A stretch of 13,982 bases of DNA from Emergomyces orientalis (Eukaryota > Ascomycota > Eurotiomycetes > Onygenales > Ajellomycetaceae): positions 1 to 13,982 of the forward strand of contig MOWL01000087.1 of the NCBI GenBank assembly GCA_002110485.1, read 5' to 3'. Position 1 is the stretch's first letter. Each line of letters starts with the position of its first letter. Under the pieces are notes generated by a model. The model searched no databases. It was given only the letters and a program-made list of their open reading frames with translations, and was not told where the DNA came from. Position numbers and translations under genes: made by a program. This document shows positions 1 to 8,100 of this stretch, one piece after another.

Positions 1-2738
1 AGGCACCATAACAGATCCAAGGCGAACAGGAACATCCTTGCAGATTCCAATGACACCACTCTGCTGACCCCCAGCTCCAAGAATAGGTTTGACAGCATCC
101 CTTTGAATGATGAGACCGAGATCTAACGCAGTTCTTTCAACAAGACAGTTAATTTCCGCACCTCCATCAAATATCGCCTCAGTTTCCCCCTTTCCAATTC
201 CGACAGTGAACTTGATGTGTCCAACCGAAACGAGATTCCAACGAGGATTATACTCAGCAACAGAAGTGCCAGGTTGAACCAGGGCAACGGTGGCTGCATC
301 ATCCCGAATCATATGCTGTTGAACTTCGATGGGAAGATTTTGAAAGAACATGTGCTGGAGTTGGGTGGAGCATGCCATGAGATCTTTAATCTGAATTCCG
401 CCGATTTCTTGGCGCATGATCTTCTCAAATATTCGCCGCGTCGCGATCGCCATATTTGTCTTTATTCTTCATTTCTGCAGAAAGCTTTGGCCCTTTGAGT
501 TTCCGAGGCCTGCAGAGAACAGTTTTCTTCTGAATCTGCGGAGCATCTGCCATTTCTGAATCTGGGACAATTCCACCGTCTCCGAGCTTTGGACTTCCGC
601 CCTGAAGCTGTTCATCATGGAGAGGTTGAGAATTATCATCCTCATCATCTTCCTGTGAAGCAGAGATCACATCTTGAGCAAAAGAAACTGATTTCCCATC
701 TGAATACCTGCCATTGCGCCGAGAATGTGTTGTTGGCAGTCTCTTCTCCTTCTCAATTCGTCCGGAAAGCGTTGCTTGATTTTTATTCATAGAAGAGGCC
801 TTATCCTTCTCAGTAGAAGTGGAAGCAGCCCATTACACTAACAATCTCCTCCATCTCACTATCGGTCATATCACCTTCCTCAGGGCCACTATCAAATCCA
901 ATATCACATATGCTTACGGCATTCACCGATGGCATCGGGGATCCGTCAGGAAATACCCGGATACTACCATCATTCCGAAGTTTATCCGCGGTTGGACAGT
1001 CGGCGGTGCAGCCATTTGCTTCAAAAGTCGTTCAATTGTAACAATATGGGCTCAAGTCGGTTGACAGCAATCTTCGGGCTTTTCTCATCACATTACCCTC
1101 ATAGTATTCTCCAATCATATTCCGATGAATCTTGCCCTGATCGATGAGCCGGCCGATTGCTAAGCAATTTGGAAGCATATGGTTTGAATCTCCGCAACCC
1201 CAGCATGACATCGGCGGTCGATCGTATTGAACAAAGCTTCCAGATCGAGATCGAGACGGGCCTCCAGGTCCACGTTGAGTTCCATAGTAAGACACATTTG
1301 GCAAATCCAATGCAGGATCACGTCCTCGAGTAAGAAGAACCTTTGGAGCAGTCACATTTTGCTGCATGTTTCCCTGGTTTTGAATGCCAGCGATCGCCAG
1401 AGATAACGCGTCCATTCGGTTGACAAGGTTCTCAAGAATGTTATCACTCGGATTCTGTGTTTTCGCATCCGGAGCAGGCATCGCCGAAGCGGTCGGCACA
1501 GGCACATTCAATGTGGGCGGATTAAACACGGGCTGAGCAGACGGCTGCATCGATGGAATAGAGTTGGGGAAAACATCAGGTGCCAGAACTCGTGCAATCT
1601 CTTCCTTTGTCTTCTGCATTTGAGACACAGCATCGCAGATCTTCGGCAGTTCCCATCCAGATTGACTAACCTTATCAAATCCAGCAGTGCGGAAAGCTTT
1701 TTCACGAATACCTTCTGAAAGTCCTTGAAGAAACCAGATACAAGCAAGAGATTGTTGCAATTCATTCTTGCAAATGAGAGGCATCGCAACTGCGCGGAAT
1801 TGACGGCAGTAGACGAGGATCTCCTGGCTGGTAGAATGGGTTTTGTTGCACAATGCATGGAGGTAAGATTGATTATACATCTGTTGGTGAGCATCTTCGC
1901 GCCAGAAATCGGCAAGCAACTGCTTTTTAACCATTTCCCATGTCTTATGATCCAAGACAAGCTGATCGATATGGCCCTGCAGTTCCATGGTACAATAGTT
2001 CCGTAATACCGCCAGAGCATCGATTCCTGCAACGAAATGCAAGGTGCACATTGCCTCATATTGATCAACAAAAGCAGTAATGTTTCTCCCATCAAAGAAT
2101 GGGGCTCCAGGTGCTCCAGGAATCGGCATCGGCATGACAAGACGTTGATATGGCAGTCCACTATTGGGAGTCGGCTGACCGGACGAGGTAGTAGTGGGTG
2201 TAGTCATCTTTTCTTTGCTAGCTTCTGTCTTCTCTTTGCTAACTTCTATTTTCGGGGGCGCTGCAGAGACCTTTCCTGACTGAGTTTGACGATGGGCAAT
2301 AGAATCCGACCGAGAATGCTTGGAAGACATATATTGAGAAAGAAAGGAACGCACAAAAGACTTCTGTTCACATAAGAGAAAGAGTTCAACAATACTATCA
2401 ATATCAATATCCTTTTTATATTCAAATCTCAAATCCTCAAGAAAGAGAAGGAATTTCAACATCCACTTTAGATCTTTTTGCTGAAGGTCTTTTTTCTTAT
2501 CACTTTTCTCAACATTTCTCTCTTCTTTCATTTGTTGAATAGGGGTATGGGTATTCAAATTGAGCTTATCAGTGGGGCGTTCGCTCGCATCCTTCATTAT
2601 CCACTGTCGATATCGGCCATATCGGCCAATCAGAGGCTTCCACAAATGAACACTATTGAAAAGAATGCTCAACAAAAGCAGAAAAGACAAAATGTTGAGA
2701 GAAATCATATCAGTCGTAGCTACCGCCTGCCCATCCAT
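1..2738 (-). pseudogene. Gag of the downstream copy, frameshifted and cut by the window edge
   Basis: Matches the intact gag at 8860-11826 and is open from the ATG at 2738 to about 1079, covering the hydrophobic N-terminus, capsid-like region and zinc knuckle. Relative to the intact copy it then has five single-base changes of length: one C missing near 1079, one G missing near 1048-1050, one G missing near 994-995, one extra C at 829-831 and one extra T at 455-457. Together these break the frame before the protease. The window ends at about residue 913 of 988. All five are one-base indels, mostly in short homopolymers, with no substitutions noticed. Sequencing error is therefore at least as likely as a real pseudogene. 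Confidence 0.85.
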
Positions 2739-2747
2739 TTTGAATTG

Positions 2748-2764
2748 CCTTCCCAGGGACGCCA
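2748..2764 (-). other. Candidate primer-binding site (downstream copy)
   Basis: Identical in sequence and placement to 11836-11852, one base after the LTR end at 2766. Confidence 0.58.
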
Positions 2765-2938
2765 ATGAAGTGGAATAAGGGGTTGTGCGCTTTTGGCGGC
2801 ACGTGGGCAGGAGCAGCGGGATCGTAAGGAGGTTGGTAAGTTCGCCGTGTATACAATATTCTATTCAACGAGCTATCCAAATAGCAATACAAAAGAACAC
2901 GTAGGAGATTCAAATATAGAAGAAGAACAAGCAATCAA

Positions 2939-2944
2939 TCACAT
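2939..2944 (-). promoter_or_regulatory. Start-stop upstream ORF (ATGTGA) in the gag leader
   Basis: On the minus strand an ATG at 2944-2942 is followed at once by TGA at 2941-2939. Downstream of the TATA-like box and its immediate surroundings, this is the only ATG before the gag start at 2738. The same hexamer is at 12032-12027 in the other LTR. Start-stop elements are known to hold initiating ribosomes; an effect here is inferred. Confidence 0.45.
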
Positions 2945-3011
2945 ATCAAATCACACAATCAAAAAGGAGCAATCTCACTGCTCTGCGTACAATCAATCTT
3001 CGCCGAATCCA

Positions 3012-3017
3012 CACGTG
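3012..3017. promoter_or_regulatory. E-box in a CACACGTGTG palindrome (LTR)
   Basis: CACGTG is centred in a 10-bp perfect palindrome at 3010-3019. A second CACGTG lies in the same LTR at 2800-2805. CACGTG is the core site of fungal bHLH regulators (the Cbf1/Pho4 type). Binding here is an inference. The same sites occur at 12100-12105 and 11888-11893 in the other LTR. Confidence 0.4.
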
Positions 3018-3056
3018 TGTCAAAAGATAATGGGAATATGAGGCAGCCATGCCAAA

Positions 3057-3068
3057 CAAATATATGAG
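3057..3068 (-). promoter_or_regulatory. TATA-like box in the LTR
   Basis: The minus strand reads CTCATATATTTG about 50 bases into the LTR. This is the best TATA-like sequence in the LTR and would place the RNA start a few tens of bases further on, making U3 short. The same sequence lies at 12145-12156 in the other LTR. The transcription start itself cannot be seen from sequence. Confidence 0.5.
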
Positions 3069-3072
3069 GCGG

Positions 3073-3101
3073 TCTCGGCGAAAAGTAATACCACGCCGAG
3101 A
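3073..3101 (-). repeat. 8-bp hairpin near the LTR start
   Basis: The arms TCTCGGCG and CGCCGAGA are perfectly complementary with a 13-base loop. The hairpin lies between the LTR end and the TATA-like box, and the same hairpin is present in the other LTR. It may be a protein-binding or structural element; its role is unknown. Confidence 0.6.
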
Positions 3102-3115
3102 TTCCCCACCACACA

Positions 3116-3127
3116 TCTCCCCCCCCT
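3116..3127 (-). other. Polypurine tract (plus-strand primer)
   Basis: The minus strand reads AGGGGGGGGAGA directly before the LTR TG. A purine run abutting the 3' LTR is the standard plus-strand priming site for Ty3-type elements. The run has eight G here and seven in the copy at 12204-12214. Confidence 0.85.
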
Positions 3128-3131
3128 ATAG

Positions 3132-3148
3132 CTTGCCGACCCGGCAAG
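3132..3148. repeat. Hairpin next to the polypurine tract
   Basis: CTTGCCG and CGGCAAG form a perfect 7-bp stem with a 3-base loop, four bases from the purine tract. The same hairpin lies at 12219-12235. It may shape RNase H processing of the plus-strand primer, which is an inference. Confidence 0.65.
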
Positions 3149-3377
3149 TAAGAATGCGATCCGAATGAATGAAAACAAGGAATTGCAGGAAAGAATCAAT
3201 CAAGAATCAAGAAAATGAAAGACAATCAATAAAAGAATATAGAAAAGAGAAAGAAAAAGTGAACAGCAGAGAAAAGAAAGACAAGCAAGAACAAGAGAAA
3301 ACAGGGAAACAAGTAAGCAGAATGTGATCAACACAGCGACAGTGGCAAGATGCGGCAAATTGGCAACAGCGCGATCG

Positions 3378-3428
3378 TGATTGGTCAATCTTTTGACGGC
3401 CCGGGGCCGGGAAAACATGATTGGCTGA
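3378..3428. repeat. CCAAT-flanked GC-rich repeat in the 3' UTR
   Basis: Starts TGATTGGTCA, ends TGATTGGCTGA, and has CGGCCCGGGGCCG in the middle. It shares long blocks in the same order and orientation with 8679-8731 in pol, but its inner palindrome is imperfect. An identical copy is at 12465-12515. Confidence 0.7.
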
Positions 3429-3592
3429 TGGCTGCGGCTATTCGGCGGGCGCATTCTCGCGGCCATGCACCGGAATCTGCATAGCCTCGCCCTCGGCGAC
3501 AGCGCGATCTCCCTCAATTGAGGCGAGGGGGATGTTCCTCTTCAGACAATAGAAACAGCTACGTTCTCCAAATAATTCCTCCTCTGTAGCCA

Positions 3593-4777
3593 TCATGATT
3601 TCGAAACACCGGATCCCTTCGGTGACCGCTCTCTTGCGCCACTCCTCAATGTATTCTTGCGGCGAACTGCCCTTGCCGTTGAAGAGAATATCTTCTTTGC
3701 ATCTCTAAGCTGCGCTTTCACATCCACAGGGACATAGGGAGAACACCGGCATCCTCTGTTCACTGTTGTATGCTGCTTGTCAGTTGCCTCTACCAAAGCA
3801 GGGCTATCTTGATCAACCCCCATATTCTCAAATTCCGCAACTTGGTCAGGGCTGAGAAGTTCAGCAAGATGGGTGTCTGACAAGGCTGCAGACAGGCTGC
3901 TGACGTCCGAAAGCAAGGATTGGCTGGAGACGCGGCGAGAAGTACGCACAGGAGGACTATGTATAGAACCTTGAGGAGATCCAAGCGAGGGTGCACTGGG
4001 GCGTATCACGTTCAACACACGGGGAGAAGGTAGAGGAGACTGGCCAGTCATATGTTGATCGGGAGGGGATAGGACACGTTCTTGAGGCTGGGGTGAAGCA
4101 ACTGTCATAGAATCTTCAGTGAGAATTCCGCCAGGACCAAAGATAAGACCTGCAGCTTGAAGATTTCCTTGTGTGATCTCTTGGCCAATAAAATTGGAAT
4201 CGGCCGCTGCTTCGATATCTGCCAACATGATCGTCTTATATCGCTTAACTCCTCGTCGAGGTGGCTGAGTGATGCGAGCCCACATTGCTTGATTGATCCG
4301 GCCGATTGCAGAAGCATATTCGTGATGTAGGGCCAGGGTTTGACAGGCGCGTTGCATCCGCTCTGAAGTCATGATATGCCAGAACGAATCCACGCGAACT
4401 TTTCCCCACATCCTGGTGCATGTAGTATATGCTATGGCGCAGCGATCGCGCCGTTCAGCTACCTGAGCAGCAACTCGTTGAAGCTCCGCCGTCTGGTTAT
4501 CAAATGCTTGCTGGGCCACCACCTGGCGCCAGGATCCATCATTTCTCATCCACTCATAGAATGCGGCAACCTCATCTTGAGCCGCCTCATGGCGCCCCAT
4601 GAGTAGATTACCGATCTCACATTGTGCTTGGTAGCGAACCTGCGGATTCTGACCCAGAGAATTGACATAAGCTTGCAGCTCCATCGCCGTATGAAAAACA
4701 TGGTTATCATATGTCACAAGAGCGAGCTGGCTCGCTGGTCTCGGTACCAGAGTGTGTTGGCTAGAGGGGTTCGACAT
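3593..4777 (-). CDS. ORF3: 394-aa protein of unknown function between pol and the 3' LTR
   Basis: Intact frame from an ATG with A at -3 (CAAAG before ATG) to a stop 465 bases before the polypurine tract. I do not recognise a family. Residues 1-210 look mostly helical, with a likely amphipathic or coiled-coil stretch at about 83-115. Residues about 225-290 are rich in Ser and Pro (repeated S-P and S-P-P), a disordered linker. About 285-320 is a short Leu/Ser helical part. The C-terminus (about 355-394) is strongly basic (for example AVRRKN, RSGARERSP) and could bind nucleic acid or direct nuclear import. There is no signal peptide or membrane segment, so despite its envelope-like position it does not look like an envelope protein. 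It may be expressed from its own promoter or a spliced RNA. The other copy (12680-13861) is identical except for indels. Confidence 0.82.
   Translation of the reverse strand: MSNPSSQHTLVPRPASQLALVTYDNHVFHTAMELQAYVNSLGQNPQVRYQAQCEIGNLLMGRHEAAQDEVAAFYEWMRNDGSWRQVVAQQAFDNQTAELQRVAAQVAERRDRCAIAYTTCTRMWGKVRVDSFWHIMTSERMQRACQTLALHHEYASAIGRINQAMWARITQPPRRGVKRYKTIMLADIEAAADSNFIGQEITQGNLQAAGLIFGPGGILTEDSMTVASPQPQERVLSPPDQHMTGQSPLPSPRVLNVIRPSAPSLGSPQGSIHSPPVRTSRRVSSQSLLSDVSSLSAALSDTHLAELLSPDQVAEFENMGVDQDSPALVEATDKQHTTVNRGCRCSPYVPVDVKAQLRDAKKIFSSTARAVRRKNTLRSGARERSPKGSGVSKS
4648..4665. repeat. 18-bp direct repeat, copy inside ORF3
   Basis: TCTGACCCAGAGAATTGA occurs here, within ORF3 codons for N-S-L-G-Q (about residues 39-43), and again exactly at 4992-5009 in the spacer upstream of ORF3, 344 bases away. 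In the spacer the same strand can again be read N-S-L-G-Q in a short open frame. Confidence 0.8.
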
Positions 4778-5197
4778 CTTTGTAATGAAATAAGGAAATA
4801 TAGGGAAAAATCAATGAATTAAAAATAGAAAAAGAGACTTGAATGCCAATTTGAAAAAGAAAAATGATTATCTGGGCAGAGCAGGTCAATAATATAATAC
4901 TTCCTCAAGGTGAATTTTGGAAGATAATGTGAAAAGCAGTCAACATGCAGCGAGGGTGACAGCAGTTCATAAAATTCACTGCCAGCTTCAATCTGACCCA
5001 GAGAATTGAATATCAAAGAGAAAGTAAACAAAACAAAGAAAAGACAATATCAAGAGATTAAAATTAGAAGGAACTGATATGATGCATGAAAAACATGCAA
5101 GAAAGAAGCAGAATCATGAAAAATAGAGACTAAGAAAACAGCAACTTGAATGAAGAAAACAACAACAAGGAAATCATTATACAAGGAAAAACAGCAG
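4778..5197 (-). other. Pyrimidine-rich spacer between pol and ORF3
   Basis: 420 bases with no convincing gene. The minus strand is T/C-rich, like many promoters of filamentous fungi, and carries a TATA-like stretch (TATTATATTATTG, about 4887-4899) roughly 110 bases before the ORF3 ATG. It may hold an internal promoter for ORF3 or a splice-acceptor region; neither can be settled by eye. Short open frames here are rich in Phe, Leu and Ser only because of base composition. An 18-base piece of the ORF3 coding region recurs at 4992-5009. Confidence 0.5.
4992..5009. repeat. 18-bp direct repeat, copy upstream of ORF3
   Basis: An exact copy of 4648-4665 in the pol-ORF3 spacer. The sequences on either side do not match beyond 18 bases. 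Confidence 0.8.
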
Positions 5198-8100
5198 TCA
5201 GATAATGACTGCAAACTCCTTACCATGAGGGATCCATGACTGCAAGTCATCCTGACCCCCCCTCAAAGAATTCTTCTTATCAGTATCTTGCATATCCACC
5301 TCTTCCTCTTCAATATCATTTGCTTCATTGATATTATTCTCTGCAACCGGCATTTGATTGTCTCGGAGATAGAACCTTTTTAACCTATTACCTGCAGTAG
5401 TATTTCGAAACGGCGAACCATCCAGCTCTTCCAGATGATAGGTCCCTTTCTCATGGTTTGCTTCTCGGATTCGATACGGGCCCAGCCATCGGAAGTTGAG
5501 CTTGGCAGAATAGGACGTTTCTAGCTTGGTATCATGCAAAAGCACCAAATCACTTATCTGCAATGGTTCTCGGACTAATTGCTTAGTTTCATCAAATAGA
5601 TCTCGGTTCTTCTCTCTCGCACGGCGCAGGTGATGAGCGGCCTCCTCCAGATCTTCATCTCTCTTTTCCAATTGTCGAATACGCATATATATCAAATCAG
5701 CACGGGATTGCACTGTCTGCCAGGGAAGTGTTTGCCAAGTTGGAACGTCAAGCTCTATTGGAAGGATAGCATCGTAGCCATATTGCAGGCGGAACGGGGT
5801 TTCACCAGTAGATTGCCGAATGGTGACGCGATCTGCCCATAGCGCAGAATGGAAATGATTAACCCAGCTTCTTCCATCTGCAGCTAGCTTTGAAAGCGCA
5901 TCGGATATCGGGCGGTGACCGCGTTCGACCATGCCATTAGCCTTCGCATTGTATGGTGAGATGGTTATTTGATTAACACGATATTTGGCGGTGAGAATCT
6001 TAGTCCATTTTTGATTCTCCGGCCCGCCATCACACACTAATTCCCGAAAGCAGCCGTGTCGGCAAATGATATTCTCATAGATGAATTGCGCCACGTTCTC
6101 AGCTGTTCCACGAGCGAGAGGGCGGCCTTCCACCCAGCCAGTGAGATCATTCCGAGCAATAACAGCACATCGCTTGCCTCGGTTCTTCGGAAACTTGACA
6201 ACATCGATACACCACTTGTCCCATAGATAATTGCGGCTTGTTGGATATAGTGGTTCTTCCAAGCGAGCGCCATCCCTCAGCTGGCACACTGTGCAGCTTT
6301 TGCAATAATTCTTGACGGCTTTCCAGATACCTTCCCACCAATATCGCTGCGTGATCTTGTGGTTTGTGGCCTCGCGGCCCTTATGACCAGATTCATCATG
6401 CATCCGAGCAACGATATCCTTTTGCTCAGATGAGTTATCAACCACGCGTCTCAGAGGAATTCCCTTGCCTGATCGTCGGAATAGATGTTGACCTTGGACG
6501 ATATATCGAAGTGCATGCTTGCGCCATTTAGAAAAGACGGAACGTGGTATATCATCCGGCCGCTTCATGGTGGTGAGAAACCTCGCAATTGATTCGCTGC
6601 GATCAGAATAATCAGGCGAAAGAACACGCACACCCGATGACTCGGAAGCATCCACGCCGCTGACATCGAAATCAGGAACCGTCAAAGATGCAACACTAAT
6701 ATAGTTGAGTTCTGCATCTATGAAATCATCGATATCTTGATCCTCAGGAACCTCACCCTCAGCAGGAGGTCGACGAGATAGCCCATCTGCAGCAGTATGC
6801 TTCCGACCAGGCACATGTCGAACTTCGAAATCAAACATCCGAATCCAGGCAAGCCAGCCAGTAACGAGAGCACCAGGCAGGTCAGTGGCAGATCGATTGA
6901 GCTGTGCCACTAGAGTCTTCGCGTCGGTTTCCAGAATAAAGTGAACGCCATACAGGTAATAACGGCATTTCTTTAGCATCTTGAGCACAGCGCGGCATTC
7001 TCGCTTTCCTGCATCATATTTTGCTTCGGCGGGGCTCCAGATTCCGCTCTCATATCGGCAAGGGTGTAGCTTTCCATTCAATTTATCCCGTTGGCTGAGC
7101 GTTCCACCCCATCCTTCAAGACAGGCATCCGTGGCCATCACGATATCACCGGCATCTTCAGAATAATCAATGCAGCAAAGTGCAGGGGCAGTTGTCAGGG
7201 CATTCTTCAAAATTGTCATTGCATTCACTTGTTCAAGACCCCAGGTAAAAGGAATGTTCTTCTTGAATAGAATATAGATAGGTATAGAAATGATAGCGAA
7301 ATTCGGAATCCATATTCTATAGTAAACGCAAACACCTAAGAAAGCTCGGGCACCCGTGACATCTGTCGGATCCGGCCACTCAACGATTTTGACGATTTTC
7401 GCAGCTTCGGGGCGCCTGCCGTCAGCATCCACAACATATCCGACTAGAACCATACCGGAGCAGGCGAATTCTGACTTTCCAACCTGGATACACGTGTCCG
7501 CGAGTTCTATGCTGATGAGGGTGGCATCTAAGTTTTGCAGATGCTCCAGGACAAATTTCCGAATACCTGGCATCACTTCTTCATCATTGTAACGCGTCCG
7601 CGGGCCTTTCACACCAATATCATCCATAAAATTGTCTGCTTGATGCGGTATGTTCGATCGAAGAATGCGTGCCATGATTCGGCAGAACTGCGCAATAGAA
7701 TTCGTCGCGCCTTGTGGCAGTGCTGTCTGACGAAGCAACCCGATCGGGGTAAGGAAAGCTGTCATATCTCGGCTGTCTTCGTGTAAAGGAACTTGATCAT
7801 ATCCAGAAAAGAAATCCATCATGCTCGTTATCTTCATTCCCGCGAAATCCTCAGCAAACGCGTCCGCACTAGGTGGAATATACGCATCGCGAATAGTGAC
7901 AGCGTTCATGTCCATGCACGCGTTGACAATGCGATATTTCCCAGCTTCTTTCTTCTTGACGAGGAACCACTTATTTCGATACGGACCATGGCAATGTTCA
8001 TAAACTCCAGAATCAACGCGTTCGCGAAGCATATTGATGATTGTAGGGACGAGCTTTCGAGGAATAGGAAATCCTGCCGCTTGCCATGCTTTATGCGGAG

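Larger units (their letters stand above)
1..3115 (-). mobile_element. Partial downstream copy: LTR and frameshifted gag
   Basis: This is the 5' part of a second copy that shares the 2766-3115 LTR with the complete element. It holds the LTR, primer-binding site and gag, and runs off the left edge inside the protease region. It matches 9088-12203 with five single-base indels in 1-1100 and none noticed between 1100 and the LTR. No pol is present because the window ends first. Confidence 0.9.
2766..3115 (-). repeat. LTR (3' LTR of the complete element, 5' LTR of the next copy)
   Basis: A 350-bp terminal repeat that appears identical to 11854-12203. On the minus strand it follows the purine tract at 3127-3116 and ends at 2766, one base before the primer-binding site at 2764. 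It serves both as the 3' LTR of the complete element and as the 5' LTR of the truncated downstream copy. This arrangement is expected after LTR-LTR recombination, or in a one-LTR circle. Confidence 0.82.
3128..3592 (-). other. 3' untranslated region of the element
   Basis: 465 bases between the ORF3 stop and the polypurine tract. Contents, in plus coordinates: a 17-base hairpin at 3132-3148; a run with a very pyrimidine-rich minus strand at about 3180-3330; a CCAAT/GC-palindrome repeat at 3378-3428; a 12-bp perfect palindrome CCTCAATTGAGG at 3512-3523; and a 7-bp inverted repeat CCTCGCC/GGCGAGG at 3485-3491 and 3522-3528. A 105-codon open frame (3517-3200) ends in a long hydrophobic stretch, but this is what T/C-rich DNA gives by composition, and I do not call it a gene. 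The region is repeated at 12215-12679. Confidence 0.6.

Noticed and set aside
443..450. Cyanobacterial origin based on GCGATCGC
   Set aside because: The element is a clear eukaryotic Ty3-type retrotransposon, and four 8-mers cannot outweigh that.
1508..2161. 217-codon frame overlapping gag (repeated at 10596-11249)
   Set aside because: It sits entirely within the capsid-like coding region in another frame. Being identical in both copies adds no evidence because the whole unit is duplicated.
2710..2934. 74-codon hydrophobic frame across the LTR end and gag start
   Set aside because: It starts with TTG, lies in LTR leader sequence and overlaps gag in another frame. Composition explains it.
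3593..4777. ORF3 as an envelope protein
   Set aside because: No signal peptide, membrane anchor or cysteine-rich ectodomain; the position alone is not enough.
4819..5250. Short hydrophobic frames in the pol-ORF3 spacer
   Set aside because: Rich in Phe, Leu and Ser only because the strand is T/C-rich; no motif, and lengths are near chance.
5198..5400. Chromodomain at the integrase C-terminus
   Set aside because: The tail after the GPY/F module is acidic and short, with none of the aromatic and W-K-G-Y pattern of a chromodomain.
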